From assembly GCF_021018895.1 (NCBI RefSeq), contig NC_079368.1:3131501-3195500 (forward strand): 64,000 nt of DNA, written 5' to 3'. Below the pieces are notes generated by a model, which worked only from the letters and a program-made list of their open reading frames with translations, was not told the DNA's origin and searched no databases. Shown piece by piece: positions 12,101 through 21,433 of this stretch (positions within the stretch are counted from its first letter, which is position 1; the number at the start of each line of letters is the position of its first letter). This DNA comes from Seriola aureovittata. Its lineage: Eukaryota > Chordata > Actinopteri > Carangiformes > Carangidae. The position numbers and the translations under genes were made by a program.

Positions 12101-15100
12101 TCAGGTCCCTTATATCATCAGGAAGGATGACACGATGCTCGCCCATGTCCCTGTGGTTACCCAACACACACACCGGCACATGGGTGGGTACTTTGGGCAG
12201 TTCCCTCAGGATGTAGTTAAATGTCCTGCAATTGACAATATCACAGCATAGATTTGTGGGTGGGTGAAGAAAACATACTTCAGTCCTGTCACTGGTTTCG
12301 GCCCTTTATCCGTTTGTTTCTATGCTTACATATACAGTACTTTAATACAGCTGAATTCACAATAAAGCAGTTTTCATTTACATGTTTTTCAGTTGCTGTT
12401 GTTTCGGAACAGAACAAGTATGAAATAGTGGATACTGAATAAAATAAATACTGGAACACAGCGCATTATTGGTGTTTCTGTTGTTTCTAGCTAATCAGAT
12501 CTGCGATGACTTCTCTCTCTCTGTCTCCCTCCCTCTCTCTCTGCTTGTTGTCTTATGTCTAGTTATTCCTGTGCCTCCATTAGGAATAATTTGCTGTAAT
12601 GGAGGCAAGGCTGAGTAAACTGAAAGCACTTCCCCGCTTCCCTGCAGTTCTCAAGCGGCTCGGTAGACTGCCGTAACAAGGGGTGTAGCCTTTAGTCCGC
12701 AGTTGGCATTCATAAACGGTCCAGACATGTACCAAGTTTATACACAGTCTGTTTAGAAAAGTCTCTAAATGTGCTGTAAATGCCCCCCCTAATAGAAACA
12801 GTTTGTGCCAAATCATTTTGAAAGAGCAACAGCCAATGGGGAAACTCCAACTCAGTCACATGGCCTTCTGCTGTTCAATAGTGGAAGTATGATCACTGAA
12901 CTATGATCAGTCATTCAGTGGCGGACATCCGCTTCTCTTAACTTTTGGATACAGTTGAAAGGGAATTGGAAACCCTAAAGAGGAGGTTTGACATGAACAA
13001 ACTGTCTAAGGAAATCTAAGGAAAACAAAATTCATTGTGTTTGATATCATAAAACAAATTTTGAAGTAAATCTTAAGATTAATGATGTAGAAATTGACAG
13101 TGCGAGAAAATAAATTAGATAAAAGTCCATGAACTATGTTTGAAACCTAACGTAACCAATATCAAATCAAAACTGTCCAAATCCAGTGCAATCCTGCTCA
13201 AAACCAAGGATTTCCTGAATCATAACTTACTTTTTATTCTATGTTGCACACTCATAGTTCCATATATTACAGAATGTGTGTGGGAAAATACATTTGAAAA
13301 CCAGCACCAATTGCATATTTACATTACAAAAAAGAGCCATAAGAATTGTTAATAAAGTTGATTATAAATAGCCAACTAATTCATTATTTATTAAATCAAA
13401 TACATTGAAATTTAAGAACCTTGTAGAATTTAAAACCTTACAAGTGATGTTTAAAGTAACTGTATTAACGAGTTGTTTTCATTGAGGGACAACAGATATC
13501 CACTCAGGGGATATAATCTGTTGTATGATTTAGTACGATGTGTGACAGTTCAAGGGGTTAAATTATGGAAGCTTAGCCCTCAGCCCACACCTTTTTTTTC
13601 AGTCAGAAAATTTTTGATATCGACTTAATTTGTGTATACTGAGGTGGTCTTAAGCACTTGCTTAATTGTATGGTAAATCTGTTGACAGGAAATAAAATAA
13701 AAAGATCCGCCACCGGAGGTTCTCAGTTGCACAGCCACATGCAGACTGACTGAAACCTAATCTGTCCATGCATATTGTAGCATTACAGTTCACTGATGAG
13801 ACAGTGCTAGGACAACAGTTTAGACAGAGGAGTCTTACCACTGCTTAGTAATGTCAAACATCATGATGACTCCATTGCAGTTCTTGTACACATCCAGGAA
13901 CTCTGCATCCAGGGCAACCTCATCGGACTACAACACACATATATTCCCATTAAACAACCAGATTAATCACACGATATATCTAAAATATATATATATATAT
14001 ATATATATTATACTTTTATTTTGACAACTTGTAATTTTGATTATTTACACCCTATAAGACTTCTTTGGTTAATCCCATTACTGACCCACATACTATAAGT
14101 CAGCCTTTTTTTCTGAACACATGACAGTCATGTGATAGTCACCTCTTGGGGCTCATTCTCCAGTTTCAAATTGTCTCCACGCCTTTTGCCTTTGCCTGAA
14201 AGAAGACAAATCAAAAGTATTACATTTAGACAAGCTGATAAGAAAAAAAAAAAAAGATCACAATCTACAGCTCAGTTTGTTGTTTTACTTTATGATGAGT
14301 AAAGTAAGCAGAGCAGTGCATGTGCTTTTCTTATGGAAAAGCATCTCGGAGCTTATATTCAAAACACTTCAAGACACTCAGGCTCTATGTATACACAGCG
14401 CAAAAAAAAAAGGAAAAAAAGAAAAAAAAAATCTGTCACATGTAGCCACACAGCAAACCTGGGAATAGCCAAACCTTGAGAATATTGACAATCAGATAAG
14501 AGTAAAACGAGGCAGGGCAAACCCACAGCACACAATCCAGTTTAATTTCTACACACTATAGTGGCGCTCACCTACACCTTCAGGGAGAGGATATTTTTGG
14601 CCTGAGATGAGTGCGAGAGAGGTGCAAAGACAACATCAACATTGAGGACAGATAAAACAAACACGTAACCGTGCAACTATTTGATATCATCAAATACTCT
14701 TGACTCTCTGAACTTCTCAGAGCAAGGTCAGCCTCAGAAGAGACTGGCATGTGTGACTTCCATGTATCTCAACACTCACCTTTATCAACCACGTCCCAAA
14801 CCTCTACTTTGACCACATCATCAGTAGCTGAGAGAAACAGAGAGAGTGTTTTCATTATTCATGTTCTTGGGCCACAGAGTAAAAAGAACTGAAATCCAGA
14901 GGCTGTTAAGTGACTCTAATATGGACCCAGTAACTAAAAACACTACAAAACGTAGTGGTGGAAGCACTAACACAAATACAGGACACCTACTCTAGAACTC
15001 AGTTAGATGAAGCTAAATCCAAATGCAGTCTATTTTTTATTTTTTTACCTTGATATGGAGCCACTGAAATAAATCACCAAGGCACAAACAGCAAATGTCA

Positions 15101-15577
15101 AATACAAACCAGAAACAAAACACAAACATAATCAAAGCAGTGGTGATGAGATAAAATAAGCCATCATTTTCAATGGGTTATAACTTACTTTTGTAATTCC
15201 AATGTATACTTGTGGCTTGGATCTCCTGAGTCGGTATGTACTCCTCCACAAACTTCTTGCCCTGCAGGCGATGCCATAAAGTACTCTTTCCAGTGTTCCT
15301 ATCTCCCCGGATGACTATTTTCACTTGAGTGAGACAGACATTGTAGATTCATTTTAATCAGATAACAGTTTAATGACTTAACTAAAAAGCAACATTTGAT
15401 AGTTATAGAGGGGACAGACATGTATGACGCCAGGCTGAATTACTTACTATTATACTGAACCCCTTTGGCGAAGCGTCTCTGCAAACTTTGGTTCATCGAC
15501 TGCATGCCAGCTGGGATATTCTTCTCCCTGAACTGCCCTGGCTCAGATCCCACCAGCTTCTTCAGCGCTGAAAACAT
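162..15577 (-). CDS. rabl6: RAB-like protein 6 (RABL6/PARF), coding exons 1-12, 3' end outside window
   Basis: RABL6 is a divergent RAB-like GTPase-fold protein with a long low-complexity tail, linked in mammals to proliferation control and ARF/p53 signalling. Exons read on the minus strand: 15448-15577, 15189-15323, 14780-14827, 14143-14195, 13839-13927, 12085-12225, 8076-8181, 7871-7974, 6089-6468, 4129-4282, 3724-3927, 162-423. All have AG/GT borders and compatible phases, giving 602 residues before the window ends. The protein starts [14 protein letters not shown] and has a P-loop GDRNTGKS at residues 50-57, a VWDVVD segment near 98-103 and NHRD at 175-178 in place of NKxD. From about residue 269 it is Ser/Pro-rich and then acidic, with the family motif [15 protein letters not shown] in exon 12. 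Exons 10 and 11 occur twice (see the tandem duplication). This path uses the copy at 3337-4951; using 2514-2667 and 2109-2312 instead gives the same protein. Confidence 0.93.
1219..1556. mobile_element. MITE remnant, truncated copy of the 34047-34545 element
   Basis: The sequence from CTTTAAAATGAGGAACGTGG through GGTCCTAATACTG matches 34205-34545 in the same orientation, with scattered substitutions and small indels including a TCA repeat. The left terminus is missing. It lies in rabl6 intron 11. Confidence 0.75.
1590..1721 (+). mobile_element. LINE fragment (reverse transcriptase C-terminal motif)
   Basis: The plus strand encodes [20 protein letters not shown] from about 1613, the recognisable DYCN-LL-LP motif near the end of L2/CR1-type LINE ORF2. 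The frame is interrupted just upstream. The fragment abuts the left edge of the tandem duplication. Confidence 0.7.
1742..1840. repeat. Dispersed fish repeat (CATTTGGGAGATGCTTTTATCC type)
   Basis: This short segment carries the phrase ACTCATTTGGGAGATGC followed by CCAAAACGACTTACAAGTGAG. It matches 3357-3455 (duplicate copy) and 49281-49340, and resembles a very common fish interspersed repeat end. No coding capacity. Confidence 0.6.
2109..2667 (-). CDS. rabl6: Extra copies of rabl6 exons 10 and 11 (duplicate cassette)
   Basis: Exon 10 copy (2514-2667, 154 nt) and exon 11 copy (2109-2312, 204 nt) encode the same residues as 4129-4282 and 3724-3927 ([20 protein letters not shown] and the acidic [11 protein letters not shown] stretch). 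Together they add 358 nt, one more than a multiple of three. If exon 11B is spliced to exon 10A, the codon phase is wrong and a TAA at 2639-2637 is read after ten codons. A normal product therefore needs one exon 10 and one exon 11 only. Confidence 0.9.
2860..3336 (+). mobile_element. L2-type LINE fragment in duplication copy A
   Basis: Plus-strand frames encode LINE reverse-transcriptase pieces. The clearest is [20 protein letters not shown] (3278-3337), in which [11 protein letters not shown] is a diagnostic RT motif. Several frameshifts and stops show it is dead. The fragment is cut at the duplication joint. Confidence 0.8.
3337..4951 (-). repeat. Tandem duplication, copy B (1,615 bp)
   Basis: This is the second unit of the direct tandem repeat. 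It holds rabl6 exon 10 (4129-4282) and exon 11 (3724-3927) on the minus strand. Its right edge is continuous with a longer LINE open frame (4695-5060), so the right border of copy B looks ancestral. The A/B junction is the novel joint, with a few bases of shared sequence (TCT) at the breakpoints. Confidence 0.97.
4475..5340 (+). mobile_element. L2-type LINE fragment with 3' end (copy B and beyond)
   Basis: This has the same LINE piece as copy A but continues past the duplication edge: [12 protein letters not shown] is followed in frame by LTLDTSDF (4695-5060). A further degenerate ORF2 end (RKSFLPVAF type, about 5080-5120) follows. It appears to be a 5'-truncated insertion in rabl6 intron 9, and is inactive. 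Confidence 0.78.
6880..7190 (+). repeat. Dispersed repeat, partner of inverted copy at 12550-12815
   Basis: The unit begins near GTGTTGCCAACTTGGTGC and runs through TAGAGACTTTTT, GGCTACACC and AGGAATAACTAAACATAAC. The same sequence in reverse complement, with substitutions, lies at 12550-12815. Such GTTGCCAACTTGG units are abundant in fish genomes and resemble non-autonomous DNA transposons. It lies in rabl6 intron 8. Confidence 0.7.
8581..8658. repeat. Microsatellite (CTCA)n
   Basis: About nineteen tandem CTCA units with one TTCA interruption. It creates meaningless Leu-Thr-His-Ser open frames. Confidence 0.97.
9225..9496 (+). mobile_element. 5'-truncated LINE nested in the piggyBac element
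   Basis: The frame encodes [16 protein letters not shown], the typical last residues of an L2-type LINE ORF2. An AT-rich 3' UTR follows, with GAATTTCCCAATTGTGGG and a tail of repeated AATCT (9473-9495). Transposase-like coding resumes just after the tail, so this is a nested insertion. Confidence 0.8.
9953..12084 (-). other. rabl6: rabl6 intron 6, remaining part without recognised features
   Basis: This is AT-rich intronic sequence between the piggyBac element and exon 6. It has a short pyrimidine/CT tract near 11420 and T runs. I see no coding exon, RNA gene or clear repeat in it. Confidence 0.6.
12550..12815 (-). repeat. Dispersed repeat, inverted partner of 6880-7190
   Basis: Read on the minus strand, it follows the 6880-7190 unit (TTTAGAGACTTTTCTAAACA, GGCTACACCCCTTGTTACGG, AGGAATAACTAGACATAAG). 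It lies in rabl6 intron 5, so rabl6 exons 6, 7 and 8 sit between the two inverted copies. Confidence 0.7.
13020..13705 (+). mobile_element. LINE ORF2 3' fragment (CR1/Rex-like)
   Basis: The frame at 13140-13352 encodes [20 protein letters not shown] and [20 protein letters not shown], the tail of CR1/Rex-type LINE reverse transcriptases (LLYCSLVLPYL-YC-WGN family pattern). Frameshifted remnants continue to about 13600, and an AATAAAATAAAA-like end lies at 13690-13703. It sits in rabl6 intron 5 on the opposite strand. Confidence 0.7.
13985..14008. repeat. Microsatellite (AT)n
   Basis: Twelve or so AT units in rabl6 intron 4. Confidence 0.95.
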
Positions 15578-17035
15578 CTTGACGAGGCTTCACTAGCTTG
15601 TTCAGAAACAAGTGGTAGTACAGTGGAACTTCCCTGACAATTCGTCCCACAACAACCGAAGTTAAAGAGTAAAAGTGTATCCTGATGGCTGAGGAATCTA
15701 AAGGTCCATGCTTAGAAGAAAATCTGATGCCAAAATACTAAATAGTGACTCTGAATTCAGCCGCTGATCTCTCAAACCTGACTGAATGTTCTTGCTCGCC
15801 AGTCAGTGGTGGATGTAACTACCATGTTGTTTTGAGCATCATCTATGAAAAAACAGAGGAATAAAGAAGTTATGGTTGGTAACTGGGTGAATGTGCAGCC
15901 AGATCCATTTAATTATGTAAACAATTACCCAATGATCATTGAAAAAGACACAAGGTTATTTATCCTGCTGTTTTGATTTTGAAATAATTTCCAGATACCT
16001 CAGACTCTTCGAACCATATGGATGAAACAATATACCACCTACTCCACCAAAGGATTTCTATTATTGTTATTTATACTGATTTAAGTTTATGATGTTATAT
16101 TGTTAGCTATCAAACCATTAATCGATTAATTGTTTTATGTCATATTTTCATAAAAAACAGTGTGTCGAACAAAACGACGTAATGGCAATACATGAGAGGC
16201 ACAATGTGGGGCTACATCTGATGATGTGGCAAGGTGATACTTTTTGCAGTAGATCCATCACCAAACGAATTATTAAATAGCTCATTTATTCATGAGTGAA
16301 ATATTAGTGATATATGAAGGAAGGGCTTATAGGTGTGTATCAGAGCATGTCTCCATGATCCTGTAAAATCCTAATGAGAGCTGTCAGTGTCCTAGGAAGT
16401 GTTACATTATTCAATATCAAGTCTTTGTCTCCAGTTTACATTATCAGCAAAGTGTGTGTCTTTGTTCAGCTAAAGGAGAAACCAGCTAAAATACAACGCC
16501 GAATTATGTAATGTTGGAATAATAACAGTGCATTTTCCCTATAACGTTGTCCAGCTAGCATTAGCTGATCAGGCTATTAGCGCCTGTTAAGACAGAGCTT
16601 TCTCGTATTTTTTAAGCCATAATGGCAAAAAATGTAAAAAGCCAAAATCTCTAAAGGGTATGTCAAGGTCAACACAGGCTTCAAACAGTGATGAGCCAGC
16701 TCGGTTTGTTACCTACCCGGTTTAAAAGGTAACGTTATCCTTTGGCTCTGTTCTAGCTAGCTATCCAGCCGATATTAGCTTAGCTTTTCCCCCTCTATGC
16801 TAAATGACATTAAACGGCAGCTAGACTGGATGTCTTCTTCCAGGTGGAATCAGCTAGAAATACTCACGGTTATGTAATGAGATAAGAAACTGTTGTCCCG
16901 ACATCTTTGTCTCAAAATATCTGTCAGACCTCCATCCCAACAGAGATATAGCAGCGACATTCCTTTGGAAAGAAAAAAGCAGCCACCGTTCCAGCGTCAC
17001 ACCAAAACGTTAAACTTCCGTTAAAACTTTCAAAA
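15578..17035 (-). other. rabl6: Probable rabl6 5' UTR: non-coding first exon, intron, and leader part of exon 2
   Basis: On the minus strand a donor (GTGAGT) follows position 16868, and an acceptor (TTTTTTCATAG) precedes 15842. This suggests a leader exon of roughly 17035-16868 spliced to 15842-15448, where the coding ATG lies at 15577. The exact transcription start is not visible. The leader contains upstream ATGs, including a 35-codon frame across the junction. The intron between (15843-16867) shows no other feature I recognise. Confidence 0.5.
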
Positions 17036-18176
17036 TAAAGCCTATGTTGTAGAAGTAGCGAGTTCATCACAAACGTGAAAAGAAATTTTAAAAAATTAAA
17101 TACTCTCTATATAGCGTGTGTTAAGAAAGTGCTTTTGATAAACCATATATACAAATGCAGGGATTTTCCAGTGGTATTTTCCCTCGGCATATGCGGGGTC
17201 AAAGGACCTCAAAATGTATTGAGTATTTCGATTTTCCAGTACTGGGTTATTATTTTTTTCTTTATTTCTTTTCTGTCTTCTTTCTTTATTGAAAAAAATT
17301 CCACATAAACAACAAGATAAATAACCACAATAGCAGCTCAGTTCAAAAACATATAGGTCAAAATACACACATTGACGAGATAATAATAAAAGTAATAATA
17401 ACATAAAACAGAAATAGCAGTATATAAAATAAAATAAATAAGATAAAATATGTGAAAAAAAGAAATGTCAGGGACAATGATAAAAACATAGAAATTGACT
17501 TGAATCAAATCATCAAAATGGGAGCACAATTTCATAGTTTTAATTGGGGTTTTTTTTGACGAAGTTATTGTCTTAATATAGCTCAATTTCTTTGGTGAAA
17601 ACATGAAAGTGAGGTTCTACTTTAGCAAAGTTCAACACACTTATGATATGTGTACTGAATGGAAATGACACAATATGATTCATCAAAGTCCAAAACAAGC
17701 TGATTTATGAAGTCAATAAGTGTTTTTACAGTGATAATTGTGTTGATGCTATGCGCATATTCTTACGTATACGTAAATAAACAAAACTCTACCGACTCGT
17801 ATATATGTTCAGGGCAGTAAGAAAAAGTAAGAAAAAGAGATTACAATAATATATAAATTTAATTGCGAACAGGCAGCAGGAAAATCAGATGGTGTTCTTC
17901 GGGCTTGCGGCGCCTGGTGGTAGACGTAGTAACGTACAACTGCACGTAGCATCCTCAGCTGTCACTTTTATCACATCACATACAAACGCCTGCTTCTTTT
18001 TGTGGATGCATATTATCATCAAATATCGCTATGAGTTCTTGACATCAGAAGGAATACTCTGTTAACCCGAGCGACAAAAGGAGCCATGAGTCTTTGCTGG
18101 CGATTAATGCTAAAATCACATTCAGCAGTGTTTGCTGTCCTGAACACACCCCACTGAGTACCCCGATATTGTTCAG
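17036..18176. promoter_or_regulatory. Divergent intergenic region between rabl6 and traf2
   Basis: About 1.1 kb separates the probable 5' end of rabl6 (minus) from the traf2 start region (plus), so both genes are probably transcribed from here. The sequence is AT-rich with no clear TATA box. A GC-richer patch at 17880-17960 lies just ahead of traf2. A pyrimidine tract ending TTGTTCAG at 18169-18176 could be the acceptor of an upstream non-coding traf2 exon, so the traf2 promoter may lie further left. The assignment comes from gene layout only. Confidence 0.4.
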
Positions 18177-18184
18177 GGGAAATA

Positions 18185-19701
18185 ATGGCTGCACAGGAAC
18201 CGTCTCCACCATCTTCCCTGGAAGGCAACAAACCGGGTTTCCCAAAGAAAATTTTGGCCAACAACCTCGAAGACAAGCATCTGTGCAATTCATGCCAGAA
18301 GATACTGAGAAGGCCCCTGCAGGCCCAGTGTGGTCACCGCTTTTGTTCGTTCTGTTTCAACAAAATTGTGAGGTGAGTAGTGTCATGGTTGCTAGCCAGC
18401 TAGCTAGGTGTGTATATCCATATGTTAGCAACCATCCTTCAAATATCTCCCAGTTTAACGGATACCTGCTTATTGTCACAGGTAACGCAATATACAACAT
18501 AAAAATAAAATACGACATAAATAATAAAATACGACATAAAAGGGCAGGTTAGGACATATATATCTATCTTGCAAAGATCTATTTGTAAAATTCGGCTCAC
18601 AATAATTCACCGATGACCCCTTTATCCCAATAAAATCTCAACTTGTGTAATGGGTTAGCCAGCAGCTGTCTTCGTAGACAAGTTCCGCAAACCTGTGTTG
18701 TATGTGACCGGAGCAGGCAGGGTACATTTCCACAAGTTGAACATGACACTGTATTGTGTAAAAGTAACACCAGATCGTCTGCCAGTTTCACCAGAAACAC
18801 CAGCAACAGCAAGTCTTTTTACATTATCTTATTAAGTTTGATTCTTTGTCGATAAACAAGTCAACATGAAATTGTTTTTTTTTTTTTTTAAATATTTGTT
18901 TATAGAAGTTTGGCATGACTTTTATATTCACGTTAGATGACATCACCAGGAAAGGCTCTATCAATCCATGCACTACATGTACTTATACTTTTTAATATTT
19001 CTATATTAGAATGACAGTAATGTGACTGAATTTCTTTCATTTTGCTGTCAAACAGATACTAATAAGTAAAAAACATTATATTTCGTGTCAAGATTAACGG
19101 CGCAGTGAAAAAATAAGCTTGATAGTGAGATCATTGATTTTTTTTTTCTTACAGTGCACATGTGTGTGATGGACCATAAACCATGTATATGTTATATACC
19201 ATATAAAAATAATAATTTATTGGTATAGCACTTTTCAATACAAGTAACAAAGTGCTTCATATGACTCAAATGTAAAACATCCAAACTAATCAAAGTGAAA
19301 TGTAAATGAAATTAAAAAGACATCACACAATACATTTTTTTTAATATACAAATGTATCTTAAGAAGTGAAGAAGATAAAACGGGAAACTGACTGTGAGAG
19401 TCTGATCTCCTCTGGTAGGTTGTTCCATAGTTGAGGGGACCTGACAGCAAAGGCCTAGTCTCCTTTAGTTTTCAACTGGGCAGCAATGAATTACCAGAGG
19501 ATCTCAGACTAAAAGCCCCGGCTCATAGGGGGATAAAAGCTCACAAATGTAGGGAGGGGCAGCCCAAACCTGACCTTAAAAGTCATTAAAATAATTATTA
19601 TTCTAAAAATAAATTTTAAATCAATCTTAAAATAAACAGGCAGCCAGTGTAGAGATGCTAGGACCAGAGTGATGTGAACACATTTTTTGGACTGAGAATA
19701 A

Positions 19702-19776
<75 letters not shown>

Positions 19777-21388
19777 TATTGTTTAAGTTGTATTTTGGTT
19801 TAATAATTCTGGGTGCGACACTCTAAGGGAAATGATTGCTGATACAGCAAAACTTAATCTTAAAGTCTTAAAGCTGTGAACACACCCACTTACGCAAAAC
19901 ACCCTGTTGTGTGCAGGTGCTTTTTTTTTGCTTTATTTATCATTGAGATCAGTCTACAACTTGACTGGAGCCCATCTGTGCAAAATTGAAGTTTAAAAGG
20001 CACGCAATGCTGTGAGGCCCAACAATTTACATGAAAACCAAGCCATGAAATCCAAGGAACTCTCTGTAGACCTCCATGATAAAATAGTGGCGTGGCAAAA
20101 ATCAGAGCAAGTGCGTAAAATCATTTCAGTAGCTTTGAGTCTTCCTAGAATTAGCCATCCAGGCCAAACTGAGTAACTGGCCAAGAAGGGCCTCATTCAG
20201 GGATGTGACCAGGAACCCAACAGTCACTCTTAACAGATCCTCTGAAGTCCAGAGATGGGAGAACCTGCCAGATGGACGACCATCTCAGCAGCTCTCCGTC
20301 AATCAGGCATTTATGGAGTTAAACAGAAGTCACTTTCAGGAAAAGGCATATGACAGCCAGTCTGGAGTTTGCAAAACAGCATTTAAAAGACTCTGCTGAG
20401 ACAAAAATTTCACCTTTTGGGCAGAATTCCAAGCATTATGTCAGGAGAACTCCAGGTGTGCTCATCACCTGGCTACTGCCATCCCTACAGTAAAGCATGG
20501 TGGTTGCGGCATCATGCTACAGAGGTGCTTCTCAGTGGCAGGCACAGGTCAGAACTGATGAAAGGATGAATGAGTTCCTTGAAGAGAACCTGCTCCAGAG
20601 TTCACGTGACCTGACACAGGGGTGACGGTTCACCACGCTGGAGTCTATGTGGGACAAGTCTCACTGTCCCAGACTGAAACCCCATAGGCCATTTGTGAGG
20701 AGACCTGAAGATGAAAGTTTACAGACCATTTCCATTTAGTCTGACAAAGCTTCTTTGCTTTTTCAAATTAGCAAAGATTTTTAAAAACACTTTCACTTTG
20801 ACATTATGAATTGTTGAGTGTAAATTAATGGGCAAAAATTTCATCCATTTATAATTAAAAGGTGCAATAAGTACGTTTTTGCTATAGCTACATAGCATAA
20901 TCTGCCATTATTTTTCTCAATTAATAGATTTATTGCTTTGAACATAGTGAAAAATTCCCTAGAGCCAAAATGATTAGTTTTATTCCACCAACAGTCCAAA
21001 ACCTAAAGATATTCAGTTATCTAGTTATTCAGTCATTCATTTGAGAAGCTGGAACATAATTGACATTTTGCTTGGAAAATGACTAAATGGATTAATAGAA
21101 TAGTTAACCTCATTATTTGCTGTTTAATCGATCAATTAATCCATTCATCATTTCAGCTCTTTGCGTGACAAAATGATCGCAACTCAAGGTCCACTGACCA
21201 GCTTTAATGGAGCTTCTCACGTCTTCATCAGCAAATTGACTTGTGACCAATTTTGGTCTGACATTCACTTGAAGACCATGAGATGTGGATGAAAGCTCAG
21301 ACGAAACCTTGAGTTGAGATTATATTGTTATACTCAATGATCAAAGGGCCAAGAGTGAACTCGGTGAACTCACAGAAGAAACAGCATT

Positions 21389-21433
<45 letters not shown>

